Below, one piece after another: positions 1 through 10,684 of a stretch of DNA of 64,000 nucleotides. The notes under the pieces were generated by a model. That model worked only from the letters and a program-made list of their open reading frames with translations, was not told the DNA's origin and ran no database searches. Source of the DNA: Hahellaceae bacterium (lineage in GTDB: Bacteria; Pseudomonadota; Gammaproteobacteria; Pseudomonadales; Oleiphilaceae); assembly GCA_016744695.1 (NCBI GenBank), contig JADGDV010000010.1, positions 1 to 64,000 of the forward strand, written 5' to 3'. Position numbers and translations under genes: made by a program. Numbering within the stretch: the stretch's first letter is position 1; each line of letters starts with the position of its first letter.

Positions 1-1125
<1,125 letters not shown>

Positions 1126-1252
1126 TCAATTCTTTTATCATTATTCACAGTGTGCCTTGATCTGGAATACATTGCCTTATCATTTGTTAATGAGATGAGT
1201 GTAGCCATTGAACATAATTATACCAAATACGGAATCAACACCTGAGGATGCC

Positions 1253-2983
1253 ATGTATAACTATAAAGCCCCATTAAAAGACATGAACTTTCTGCTTAAC
1301 AGCATGAGCGATAGCGATGATTCACACGATGCAGCTTTAGTGCTTGATCAGGCTGCTCTGTTTGTTGAAAAAGAATTGGCACCCATTAACCGAACATGTG
1401 ACGAGCAAGGGTGCACCTTTATAGACGGCAAGGTTTCACTGCCCAAAGAGATGAGTGAGGCTTTTTTACATTATGCCGGTGCCGGCTGGATGGGGATGTC
1501 TATGCCTGAAACGTGGGGCGGACAGGGTTTGTCGAGCCAAATGGCCGCTTGTGCGGGGGAGATGATCACCTCGGCTCATCATGCCTTTAGTATGATTCCT
1601 GCTTTGAATATGTCTGCTATTAGAGTACTGCTTAAATTTGGTTCTGATGAACTTAAGTCTCGATATTTACCTAATATGATCAGTGGGAAGTGGCTTGGTT
1701 GCATGTCATTAACTGAGGCTCATAGTGGTTCTGATCTTGGCTTAATCAGAACGTCAGCAACACCTGATGGTGATGCTTATTCTATAAATGGCAATAAAAT
1801 ATTTATTTCAGCGGGGGCGCATGACGCTTGTGAGAATGTTATTCATTTGGTATTGGCTAGGGTAAAGGGCGCGCCAGAGGGAATAAAAGGCTTATCTCTA
1901 TTCTTGGTTCCGTCAATTCTGGCTGATAATGCGTTTAATAATGTTCACTGCATTGGCATAGAAGAAAAAATGGGTATTCACAGTAACCCAACCTGTGCGA
2001 TAAATTATGAAAATGCCAAAGGCTTTTTAGTGGGCGACCTCAATAAAGGCATTAAGGCGATGTTCATCATGATGAATGAAATGCGCATGGGGGCTGCATC
2101 CCAAGGCGTTGGTTTAAGTGAGGTGTGTTACCAGCATAGTTATCACTACGCCTCTGAAAGACGACAGGGAAGAAGCCTTAAAGGCATTGTTGAGCCTAAT
2201 CATGAAGCAGATACGTTACTGGTACACGCTGATATTCGGAGAATGCTACTTACCCAAAAAGCATTTGCCGAAGGGGGGAGGGCATTGAATCAATATTGCT
2301 CTCAATTGCTTGATCACGTTGAAGGCGCTGGCAACCCGATTGCTGATTTGAATGTAGATGAAAGTAATCAGTTGTTGAACTTTTTAACCCCTATTGCCAA
2401 AGCATTTTGTACTGAAACCGGTTTGGAATCATCTAGTTTAGCTATTCAGGTGTTGGGTGGACATGGCTATATTCGCGAGTCTGGGGTTGAGCAGCTGTAT
2501 AGAGATGGTCGAATTGCTACGCTTTATGAAGGCACAACGGGTATACAAGCATTAGACTTGTTAGGGCGAAAAGTACTTGGGTCACAAGGTAAAAGCTTAC
2601 TTTTATTTACGAAAAAACTTCATAAACTATGCCAGCTAGAAAAAGGCAATACTAAGCATAAAGCAATGATTAACCAGCTGGCCGCTTATACAAAAGAGTG
2701 GCCTAAACTAACGCAAACAATTGGCATGAAAGCCATGCGTGACCATGAAGAGGTTGGGGCGGCTGCGTATGATTATTTGATGTATTGTGGTTATGTGGCC
2801 TTAGCCTATTTTTGGTTGGATATGTCGATCAAGGCAAGCGCTTTGTTGGCAGATGCACAGCATGACGAGGCGTTTTTAAAGGCAAAAATAAATACCGCTG
2901 TATTTTATTTTTCACGTTTATTACCTAGAGCTGAGTCGCACAAAAGTGCCTTATTAACTGGTACTGAAACCCTTAAGCTGTAA
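1253..2983 (+). CDS. acyl-CoA dehydrogenase (long, ~600 aa, DmdC/AcdA-like with C-terminal extension)
   Basis: ORF 1208-2983, start most likely ATG 1253 (MYNYKAPLKDMNFLL). Motifs WLGCMSLTEAHSGSDLGLIRT, YEGTTGIQALDLLGRK, QVLGGHGYIRE. Confidence 0.92.
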   Translation: MYNYKAPLKDMNFLLNSMSDSDDSHDAALVLDQAALFVEKELAPINRTCDEQGCTFIDGKVSLPKEMSEAFLHYAGAGWMGMSMPETWGGQGLSSQMAACAGEMITSAHHAFSMIPALNMSAIRVLLKFGSDELKSRYLPNMISGKWLGCMSLTEAHSGSDLGLIRTSATPDGDAYSINGNKIFISAGAHDACENVIHLVLARVKGAPEGIKGLSLFLVPSILADNAFNNVHCIGIEEKMGIHSNPTCAINYENAKGFLVGDLNKGIKAMFIMMNEMRMGAASQGVGLSEVCYQHSYHYASERRQGRSLKGIVEPNHEADTLLVHADIRRMLLTQKAFAEGGRALNQYCSQLLDHVEGAGNPIADLNVDESNQLLNFLTPIAKAFCTETGLESSSLAIQVLGGHGYIRESGVEQLYRDGRIATLYEGTTGIQALDLLGRKVLGSQGKSLLLFTKKLHKLCQLEKGNTKHKAMINQLAAYTKEWPKLTQTIGMKAMRDHEEVGAAAYDYLMYCGYVALAYFWLDMSIKASALLADAQHDEAFLKAKINTAVFYFSRLLPRAESHKSALLTGTETLKL

Positions 2984-3029
2984 CATATGAGTATTTACGC
3001 ATTCTCATGAAAGGTTAAAAGGGTAAAAC

Positions 3030-3467
3030 ATGCTGACGTATGAGCAATTAGATTTTATAGCTGACTTATACATACCGATTATCGGCATCATGTCGCTCTG
3101 TTTTTTAGTGAACGTAGTGCGTGTTGCTGGATTATTAAACGCAGTAACCTATTTGGGTTTGTTAGGTGCTGGGGTTGTTTATATTTATGGCTTAATGTTC
3201 GTTGATCGGTATTTTTTAATATGGCCATCGTTAGGGCTTGATTACAGTACTCACACCGCATTAGCGTTAGTATTCGTTGTATTTTTGGCTTTAAAAAGTG
3301 TTCGGTTGATGATTTTTTCTGTGCTGTCGATGCTTTTTTACGCGGGGTTGATGGTCTATCAGGGTTATCATTCGGTATTAGATATTGTTAGTACGGCCTT
3401 GATTGTTACGCCTGTACTGGTCTGGTTATTTACAAGCAAGGTATCCTGCGGTCAAACCGCAGGATAA
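3030..3467 (+). CDS. hypothetical integral membrane protein (about 4 predicted TM segments)
   Basis: 145-aa hydrophobic ORF with start/stop and convergent rhlE downstream. Confidence 0.6.
   Translation: MLTYEQLDFIADLYIPIIGIMSLCFLVNVVRVAGLLNAVTYLGLLGAGVVYIYGLMFVDRYFLIWPSLGLDYSTHTALALVFVVFLALKSVRLMIFSVLSMLFYAGLMVYQGYHSVLDIVSTALIVTPVLVWLFTSKVSCGQTAG
3440..3465. terminator. hairpin tatcctgcggt-caa-accgcaggata, possible bidirectional terminator between convergent genes
   Basis: Perfect 11-bp arms with a 3-nt loop, overlapping the last codons of ORF 3030-3467. Confidence 0.5.
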
Positions 3468-3475
3468 TAAAGTGC

Positions 3476-4771
3476 CTACCTTTTTTTCTTCGGTGATTTG
3501 CTTTTTACCGGTTTGTTTTTAGAGGGGCTACTCTTTGACACTTTGTTTCGAACGATTTTGGTTTGGCTTACTTTGTTTTTGCGTGCCGGTTTGTGCTGTT
3601 CTGCCAAGTTATTCCAAAGGCTTTCACGGCTACTGACTTCAAACCCTGGTAAGCTCACGCGCTCAATAACCCCACCAATTAAACGTTCGATATTATCTAA
3701 GGCGCGTTCTTCTTCTCTGCTTACAAATGAGATAGCTTGGCCTTTTTGACCGGCTCTGCCAGTACGACCAATACGGTGAACATAGTCTTCTGGAAGGTAA
3801 GGTAAGTTGAAGTTAACCACATGGTCTAAGCCTTGTATGTCTAAGCCTCGTGCAGCTACTTCTGTCGCGATTAACACCTGGATTTTAGCGGTTTTAAAAT
3901 CAGCTAATGCTCTTCGGCGCGAACCCTGACTTTTATCACCATGGCATATGGCTACATCGACCTTCTCTTTTTTAAGCTTTCGCAAGAGTGCGTCGGCCTG
4001 GTCTTTGGTGCTGGTAAATACTAACACTTGAAACCAGTTGTATTTATTAAGTAGCTCTAAAAATAAATCATTCTTACGTCGTTCTTCTACTGGGTAAACT
4101 ACATGCTCTACGGTATCGGCCGTTGCATTTTGTTTTGCCATACTTACTGTTTGGTGCTTGATGAGTAGCTTGTGTGCTAACTCATTAACAGTAGGTGAAA
4201 TAGTGGCAGAAAAGAGCAGTGTCTGACGCTTTTTAGGTGTTTTTTGCAGTAGTGATTGAACATCTGCAATGAAGCCCATATCAAGCATTCTGTCGGCTTC
4301 GTCGAGTACAACAAACTCAACCTTAGAAAGGTTTACATTGCATTGTTCCATATGTTCAAGCAAGCGACCGGGGGTTGATATGATGATATCTACACCGGCT
4401 TGCAGTTTTTTCTGCTGACCACCCATTTTTACGCCGCCGTATAACGCGACGATTTTTAAGGGTAAAAACTGAGCATAACGATTAATGGTTTCTGCTAATT
4501 GCTCTGCTAATTCTCGAGTAGGCGTGAGAATTAATGTACGTGCGTTGCCTGGCAAAGTGGGTTTTGGCTTATCAACCATTTGCTGCAGAATAGGAATCGC
4601 GAAGGCCGCTGTTTTACCGGTTCCTGTTTGCGCGTTGGCAAGAATGTCTTTACCCCGTCTGGCTGGGATAATGGCATTTTGTTGTACGGGCGTCATTTCA
4701 GTATAGCCGCACGCGTCTAAGGCTTTTTGAATTTCAGGAGTCAGGTCTAAAGATGAAAATATCATGTTCAA
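3476..4771 (-). CDS. rhlE: DEAD-box ATP-dependent RNA helicase, RhlE family
   Basis: AQTGTGKTAAF, PTRELAEQ, VLDEADRMLDMGF, LLFSATIS, HRIGRTGRAG; basic C-terminal tail. Confidence 0.92.
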   Translation of the reverse strand: MNMIFSSLDLTPEIQKALDACGYTEMTPVQQNAIIPARRGKDILANAQTGTGKTAAFAIPILQQMVDKPKPTLPGNARTLILTPTRELAEQLAETINRYAQFLPLKIVALYGGVKMGGQQKKLQAGVDIIISTPGRLLEHMEQCNVNLSKVEFVVLDEADRMLDMGFIADVQSLLQKTPKKRQTLLFSATISPTVNELAHKLLIKHQTVSMAKQNATADTVEHVVYPVEERRKNDLFLELLNKYNWFQVLVFTSTKDQADALLRKLKKEKVDVAICHGDKSQGSRRRALADFKTAKIQVLIATEVAARGLDIQGLDHVVNFNLPYLPEDYVHRIGRTGRAGQKGQAISFVSREEERALDNIERLIGGVIERVSLPGFEVSSRESLWNNLAEQHKPARKNKVSQTKIVRNKVSKSSPSKNKPVKSKSPKKKR

Positions 4772-4804
4772 TTCACTATTCGAGCAAAGTTATTAATTTA
4801 GCGT

Positions 4805-5023
4805 TTAGCTAAATACAAAGTAGTCAGCATCGTAATTTAGAGTGCTTTCACCCACTATTTCTTCAATGGGGCCTGGGTCTGACTCTTTTTTGAATACTTC
4901 GTAAGCAGCAACGCTTACCACTAAGTCGCCGTTATCTTCTTGAAATAAAACATGACTTTTGTTTACGGCTTTTAGTAATTGTTTTTTCTGGTTGTTAGAT
5001 ACGGCTATTTCTTGAATACTCAT
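4805..5023 (-). CDS. small hypothetical protein (72 aa)
   Basis: Short stand-alone ORF in the gap between rhlE and the divergent gene; acidic, no family recognised. Confidence 0.5.
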   Translation of the reverse strand: MSIQEIAVSNNQKKQLLKAVNKSHVLFQEDNGDLVVSVAAYEVFKKESDPGPIEEIVGESTLNYDADYFVFS

Positions 5024-5217
5024 AGTTTTCCTGGCAGATTGGCTGCGCGAAGAGGGTACACTTAATGATGCGCATTATACTGTAGTTTGTGATTGGTACA
5101 AAGGTCTGGGGAAAAGAGTGTATTTTAGTTATAGTGTGCCCCCGTTTTTTTAATGAATATTACCATGCAACCGCAAGCGGCGACGTTTATTTATAAGATG
5201 TTAAAGAAGGCTTGGAT

Positions 5218-5820
5218 ATGAACTTACAAGAATCAATTACGTTAATTAAAGGGTTTAACCCAAACGAGTTAACTTTAACAATGGCTACAGGGGGCTCTTT
5301 AAGTATAGAGCTAGAACAAAAGCGGACGGTGGTATTACCCCCTGAGCTTAAAGAGTATCTTGATAGTGTATGCCCGTTATTGAGTTTAAATATTGAGAGT
5401 GTTGGGCACCCAGTAGAGCTATTATCTAGAGATGAAATATCTTGGGATATGCCTGGTTATAATGTTAACCCTGCAACAAAAGAGTCCATACCAGACTGGG
5501 ATGATGCTTGGTTTTTAATCGCAACGGAAGGGGGAGACCCCATTATAGTTAACCTGAGTGAGCACAATGAATCATCCGTTGTTTATAGTGCCATGCGAGG
5601 CGCAGGGGCCTGGGAATTTTGCCCGATTGCTGACTCTATTGCTCAATTTTTACTGTGTGCGGTAGCCGTTGAACATGCCTTGAATTTCCCTGGTATTAAA
5701 GAGCCTTTGGATGATGAGTTTAATTTGGTAGGAGAGGCGGCTCGTTGGTTGTTTCCTTTTTTAAAAGCACATGCTGAAGAATATTATGATGAGTGGGCGT
5801 CTGTTTTTGAAAATTATTAA
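5218..5820 (+). CDS. SMI1/KNR4 (SUKH)-like protein
   Basis: ORF 5212-5820, likely ATG 5218. Pattern LPPELKEYLDSV...DDAWFLIATEGGDPIIVNLSEHN...VVYSAMRGAGAWEFCPIADSIAQFL resembles SUKH-fold proteins. Confidence 0.5.
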   Translation: MNLQESITLIKGFNPNELTLTMATGGSLSIELEQKRTVVLPPELKEYLDSVCPLLSLNIESVGHPVELLSRDEISWDMPGYNVNPATKESIPDWDDAWFLIATEGGDPIIVNLSEHNESSVVYSAMRGAGAWEFCPIADSIAQFLLCAVAVEHALNFPGIKEPLDDEFNLVGEAARWLFPFLKAHAEEYYDEWASVFENY

Positions 5821-6838
5821 TCGTCGTTTACAGTCTCTTTGTCTCATATTCTTATGGGCTGTGAGTGCATTTACTTTTGCGGATAAACTTGAACTAGTAA
5901 AAGGTGATGTGATTAATGGTCGCTTTGTATCGGCTACGTTTGAAAATGTTATTTTTGAGTCAGATAGCTTTGGTTCCATTACGATAGCGTCTAATAGAGT
6001 AAAAAAGCTGAGCCTAAGCGATGGGATTCAAGTAGAGAATGTGGGGCGTTGCTCGCTTGAACACTTCTCTCCTGAGAAAGTGTGGATCTTATGTGGTTTT
6101 GAAATCTATTCGGTATCACATGCCTTTTTGTCTCCCTCCATAAGAATGGAAGCATTGGAAGACATTAATCCACCGTGGAGAAGTTCTGGTAAGCTCTCTG
6201 TAGCGGGTGAGAAAGAACGAGGTAATGCTAATGGAAATGAATGGGAGGTTGAGTTTAATTACAGTCTTCAAAAAGAAGTGCATCGTAATCGCTTCGCTTT
6301 AGAGTATGAAAATGACATTAGTGAGGAAGGTGCTAATGAAGAAGAGTATTACCTCGCGTATAACTATGACTGGTTTTTCACAGACAATTGGTTTTTAAAC
6401 GGCAATACCTCTTGGGAAAAAGATGACACCGATAATATTGCTGAAGAGTTTCATTATGGTGTGGGTGCCGGTTACCAGTTCTGGCAAACACCGGTTCACA
6501 ATTTAGGTGTAGAGTTTGGTTATGCTTATATTACGCAAGAGTTTACAGATACAAGCCCTAAGTGGGGCGATAACAAAGAATACAATGCATTAACCTGGTC
6601 GGTAGATTGGTGGTGGATGCCGGTTGAGAAAATAAAATTATTTCATAATCACCAGTTAACTCAGTCATTGAAGCACACCTCCGATTATCAGTTTGATACT
6701 GAAACAGGCTTTAGGCTTTTTATGACGACTGCATTATATGCTCAGATAAAATATGAATGGGATATAAAAGGTGAGCCTGCTGAGGGTAATACAAAAACAG
6801 ATGAAACCTGGACCTTAGGGCTTGGGGTTAAGTGGTAA
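5771..6838 (+). CDS. DUF481 family outer membrane protein with signal peptide
   Basis: Hydrophobic leader LCLIFLWAVSAFTFA; repeated aromatic beta-strand pattern (NRFALEYENDISEE...WFLNGNTSWEKDDTDN...YHYGVGAGYQFW), C-terminal aromatic W. True start probably 5786-5795, overlapping the upstream gene. Confidence 0.75.
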   Translation: MLKNIMMSGRLFLKIINRRLQSLCLIFLWAVSAFTFADKLELVKGDVINGRFVSATFENVIFESDSFGSITIASNRVKKLSLSDGIQVENVGRCSLEHFSPEKVWILCGFEIYSVSHAFLSPSIRMEALEDINPPWRSSGKLSVAGEKERGNANGNEWEVEFNYSLQKEVHRNRFALEYENDISEEGANEEEYYLAYNYDWFFTDNWFLNGNTSWEKDDTDNIAEEFHYGVGAGYQFWQTPVHNLGVEFGYAYITQEFTDTSPKWGDNKEYNALTWSVDWWWMPVEKIKLFHNHQLTQSLKHTSDYQFDTETGFRLFMTTALYAQIKYEWDIKGEPAEGNTKTDETWTLGLGVKW

Positions 6839-9393
6839 TGGCTAGTAGTAATGTGCTTCCCATAACTCAGTTTTTGCCGCAAGTAGCTTGTAGCTTATCA
6901 AATCAAAATAACTTGGTGCTACAGGCTGAGCCAGGAGCGGGTAAGTCAACCGCTCTGCCATTAAGTTTGATCAATGCTGAATGGTTAGGTGATAAAAAAA
7001 TTGTGATGCTTGAGCCTAGGCGTGTAGCGGCTAAATCAATCGCTTATTATTTGGCAAAGCAATTGGGAGAAAGCGTTGGGGGCAGGGTTGGTTATCAAGT
7101 AAAAAATGATCGAAAAATATCTGAGAACACGGTTTTAGAGATTGTAACCGAGGGTATTCTAACAAGACGGCTTCAAAGCGACCCTGAGTTGACCGATGTG
7201 GGTCTTATTATTCTTGATGAGTTCCACGAGAGGTCTATTCATACAGACTTAGCCTTAATGCTCGCGCTGGAAGTTCAGCAGACGATACGTGAAGACTTAA
7301 AAATACTCGTCATGTCAGCTACTATAGACACCGATGCGATATCTCGCTATTTAGATAATGCCCCTATCATCAAGTGCCCGGGGCGGGCTTATCCCGTCAG
7401 TGTTGATTATATGCATGGTGGCTCTTCTCAAGAGAATAGTTTTCTTAGTGTAAAGGTGATGAAAGCCTTAAGGTCAGTTTTATCGACCAGTACAACGGGA
7501 GACACGCTTGTCTTTCTCCCTGGCCAAGCGGACATAAAAAGGTGTCTCTCTGAGGCAGGCCGTACATTTCATGAAGAAAGGGATTTAGTTTTTCTCCCGC
7601 TATATGGTGGTTTATCCATTGGCCAGCAAGAGCAAGCCTTACTGCCTGACCCTTCAGGTAAACGACGTGTCGTTTTTACTACTAACATTGCAGAAACAAG
7701 TTTAACCATAGAGGGTGTGACTTGTGTCATTGATAGTGGTTTAGAGAAAGTCTCGGTTTATGACCCTTTGAGCTGTATGACTCGCTTAGAAACGTCTTAT
7801 ATTTCTAAGGCTTCAGCGGACCAACGTAAAGGTCGGGCAGGGCGATTGCAAGAAGGGGCGTGTATTCGCTTATGGAGTGAGTCTAAGCAGTACTCCCTTA
7901 AAGACTTTCAAGGCGAAGAAATATTATCGGCTGATTTAGCCAGCTTAACACTCGACTTGCTTGCTTGGGGCTTAACTGATTATCAAACAATAAACTGGTT
8001 AACTCCACCGCCCTCAGCTCATTTTGAATCAGCTAAACAACTATTAACATCGTTAGGCTTGGTTAATGAAGGAATAGGCAGTGACTTAGGTAAGATCACT
8101 CCACTAGGCACCAAAGCCTCCAAGTTAGGGCTGCACCCTAGGCTGGCTGCTATGTTACTTCAGGCGCAAAATCCTTTAGAAAAAGGAATGGCGTGTGAGT
8201 TGTCGGCCTTGTTGTCAGAGAATGATATTTTTTACAATCGACGAGGTGTCGATATTATTGAGCGTATGATTGCGCTACAAGATTATAAAACCCAGAAAAA
8301 ATCAGCCCTTCAACAATGGCCCCTCAAGGCGGCTATTGTCGAGCAAGCCCTCAGTACGACAAGATCGTTAAAAAGCAGTTTAAAAACATCCACTAAAGCG
8401 ACTATTTATTCGCTGACTGATTTACAAGACAATATTGGCAAGCTTCTCTTAATGGCTTATCCAGACCGCTTAGCTAAACGGCGTTCTGAACATTGTGGTC
8501 GATATCAACTCGCGAATGGACGGGGTGTGCAGTTATTTGATGATGACCCTTTATTTGGCTCTGATTGGTTGGTTATTAGTGACTGTAATGCGCAAAAAAA
8601 AGAAGGCCATATTTTTAGCGCATCAGCCATTACACTTGAAGATATACATGAGTGTGTCGGGCACTTAATGACAGAAAATGATGAATATCGACTTGATGAC
8701 AAAAAGCAAAATATCATAGGACGAAGGGTTTCTAAATATCGGTCTATAACGCTAAGGTCACAACCTTTAACTAATATCCCCGCGGAAGAGTTTCATAAAG
8801 TTTTAAGTAGTATTCTTAAATCTGAAGGCCTTAAAATACTTAACTGGTCCGCGAAGTGTGAAGGTTGGTTAGCAAGAGCGACATGGTTGGGGGATATTGT
8901 TCAGAGCTTCCCCCAGCTAACGCCAGAGTTATTAATTGAAAATGCTGATCAATGGTTACTCCCTTATATAACCCACGTAAATAGTTTGGCTCAACTTAAG
9001 CAGGTTAATGTGTTTGAGCTTATTAAAGGCTCTTTGTCTTGGGATGAACAAAAGCTGTTAGAAAAAGAAGCCCCCTTGGTTTATGTGACGCCTAGCGATA
9101 AAAAAATCCCTATTGTTTACGATAAAAACCAAGGGCCAACCGTATCTGTACGTCTTCAAGAAATGTTTGGGGAGGTTGAGTCGCCAAAAATTGGAGGCAA
9201 TACTGTTCCTCTTAGATTTGAGCTTCTATCACCTGCACAGAGACCTATTCAAACCACAAGTGATTTAGCTAATTTTTGGAATACATCCTATTTTGACGTT
9301 GCCAAAGATATGCGTGGTAAATATCCACGGCATCGATGGCCAGAAAAACCATTGCTAGAGAAACCAGGGCACTCTATTAAGAACAGAAGGTAA
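6838..9393 (+). CDS. hrpB: ATP-dependent RNA helicase HrpB (DExH)
   Basis: AEPGAGKSTALPL, LDEFHERS, VMSATIDT, TNIAETSLTIEGV, QRKGRAGR; C-terminal HrpB region KYPRHRWPEKPL. TAATG overlap with the upstream gene. Confidence 0.93.
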   Translation: MASSNVLPITQFLPQVACSLSNQNNLVLQAEPGAGKSTALPLSLINAEWLGDKKIVMLEPRRVAAKSIAYYLAKQLGESVGGRVGYQVKNDRKISENTVLEIVTEGILTRRLQSDPELTDVGLIILDEFHERSIHTDLALMLALEVQQTIREDLKILVMSATIDTDAISRYLDNAPIIKCPGRAYPVSVDYMHGGSSQENSFLSVKVMKALRSVLSTSTTGDTLVFLPGQADIKRCLSEAGRTFHEERDLVFLPLYGGLSIGQQEQALLPDPSGKRRVVFTTNIAETSLTIEGVTCVIDSGLEKVSVYDPLSCMTRLETSYISKASADQRKGRAGRLQEGACIRLWSESKQYSLKDFQGEEILSADLASLTLDLLAWGLTDYQTINWLTPPPSAHFESAKQLLTSLGLVNEGIGSDLGKITPLGTKASKLGLHPRLAAMLLQAQNPLEKGMACELSALLSENDIFYNRRGVDIIERMIALQDYKTQKKSALQQWPLKAAIVEQALSTTRSLKSSLKTSTKATIYSLTDLQDNIGKLLLMAYPDRLAKRRSEHCGRYQLANGRGVQLFDDDPLFGSDWLVISDCNAQKKEGHIFSASAITLEDIHECVGHLMTENDEYRLDDKKQNIIGRRVSKYRSITLRSQPLTNIPAEEFHKVLSSILKSEGLKILNWSAKCEGWLARATWLGDIVQSFPQLTPELLIENADQWLLPYITHVNSLAQLKQVNVFELIKGSLSWDEQKLLEKEAPLVYVTPSDKKIPIVYDKNQGPTVSVRLQEMFGEVESPKIGGNTVPLRFELLSPAQRPIQTTSDLANFWNTSYFDVAKDMRGKYPRHRWPEKPLLEKPGHSIKNRR

Positions 9394-9451
9394 TAATTTA
9401 ATATTATTCAAATCAACCTAGAGTTTAAATTGGCATAGATAGGCTATTCCT

Positions 9452-10684
9452 TTAGTGTTGACTAGATAATTTCATCAACTCTTTTATCTCGATGGTTTCA
9501 TCGGCAAGTTGGGCTGGCATGATGGATAGTTTTTCAGCAATTATTTTTTTACTCAACATAAATTCTTGCGGGCGGTTAACACAATCGACTGATATCAATT
9601 GCCCGTCTTTAAAATAAAAAGCAGCGAAACTGCGGCCTGCAAGCTTATCTCCACGTATACTGATTTGGTCATAACCTAGACTTAGACCAGCAATCTGCAA
9701 TTTTAGATTGTATTGATCAGACCAAAACCAAGGCAGGCTCTTATATTCCTTGCTAACTCCACATATTGAAGCAGCAGCCGATTTACCTTGTTCGCTGGCA
9801 TTGGGTACTGATTCTAAGCGAATGCGACGATTGTAAATTTTGTTGAAGTGATTAGTGCAATCACCGGCGGCAACGATATTGGCGTCGTTGGTGCGACAGA
9901 ATTCGTCCACTATTATGCCGTTGTCTACCTCAATGCCGGCTTCAACGGCCAATTCAATATTAGGTAAAATGCCCACACCCACGATCACTAAATCAACAGG
10001 GAATTCTGTACCATCGGCACAGATGACTTTTTCAGTGTGGGTTTCGCCTGTAATTTCCGAGACAGCGATGCCAGTATGAATATGCACCCCTTCTTCCGTG
10101 TGAATACGTGTGTAAAACTCAGACAGTTCGGGTGCGGTTACCCGTTGTAAAATTCTTTCTGCCATTTCTAGAACAACCACATTCATGCCTAACTTTCTCA
10201 GTGCCGAAGCGGCCTCTAAGCCGATATACCCTCCACCAATAATCACTACATGCTTATCTTTTTCTACGTGAGCCTTAATGCCTTCAACGTCGGTGATATC
10301 GCGTAGGTAATGTACCCCTTCAAGTTCACTGCCAGGTAGAGATACTTTTCTGACGCGTGAACCCATACACAGTGCAAGCTTGTCATAAGACTGTTCTTGA
10401 CCATCACTGAGTGTGAGAGTTTGCGTGGATCTATTGATAGCTGTAACGCGGCCTTGGCGAAACTGAATGCTGTTTTTTTCATAGAATGCCGCAGGACGAA
10501 TAGCCAAACCTTCAGCGGTTTTTTCACCAGCTAAAAAGGATTTGGAAAGAGGAGGGCGATGGTAGGGGAGATAGGGTTCATCGCCTATAATTATAATGTC
10601 GCCATCCCACCCTTCTTGTCGTAGGCTTGGGGCCAATTGCGCTGCTGCGTGGCTGGCCCCGATAATGATGCACTGTTTTGTCAT
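9452..10684 (-). CDS. FAD-dependent ferredoxin reductase (alkane hydroxylase/P450 electron transfer)
   Basis: IIGASHAAAQLAPSLRQEGWDGDIIIIGDE, VIIGGGYIGLEAASALRKLGMNVVVLE, AAGDCTNHFN. ATGA overlap with the P450 stop codon. Confidence 0.9.
   Translation of the reverse strand: MTKQCIIIGASHAAAQLAPSLRQEGWDGDIIIIGDEPYLPYHRPPLSKSFLAGEKTAEGLAIRPAAFYEKNSIQFRQGRVTAINRSTQTLTLSDGQEQSYDKLALCMGSRVRKVSLPGSELEGVHYLRDITDVEGIKAHVEKDKHVVIIGGGYIGLEAASALRKLGMNVVVLEMAERILQRVTAPELSEFYTRIHTEEGVHIHTGIAVSEITGETHTEKVICADGTEFPVDLVIVGVGILPNIELAVEAGIEVDNGIIVDEFCRTNDANIVAAGDCTNHFNKIYNRRIRLESVPNASEQGKSAAASICGVSKEYKSLPWFWSDQYNLKLQIAGLSLGYDQISIRGDKLAGRSFAAFYFKDGQLISVDCVNRPQEFMLSKKIIAEKLSIMPAQLADETIEIKELMKLSSQH

Noticed and set aside
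9393-9452. aataat-tta-atattatt palindrome between hrpB and ferredoxin reductase
   Set aside because: Pure A/T palindrome in an AT-rich intergenic region, too weak to call a terminator.
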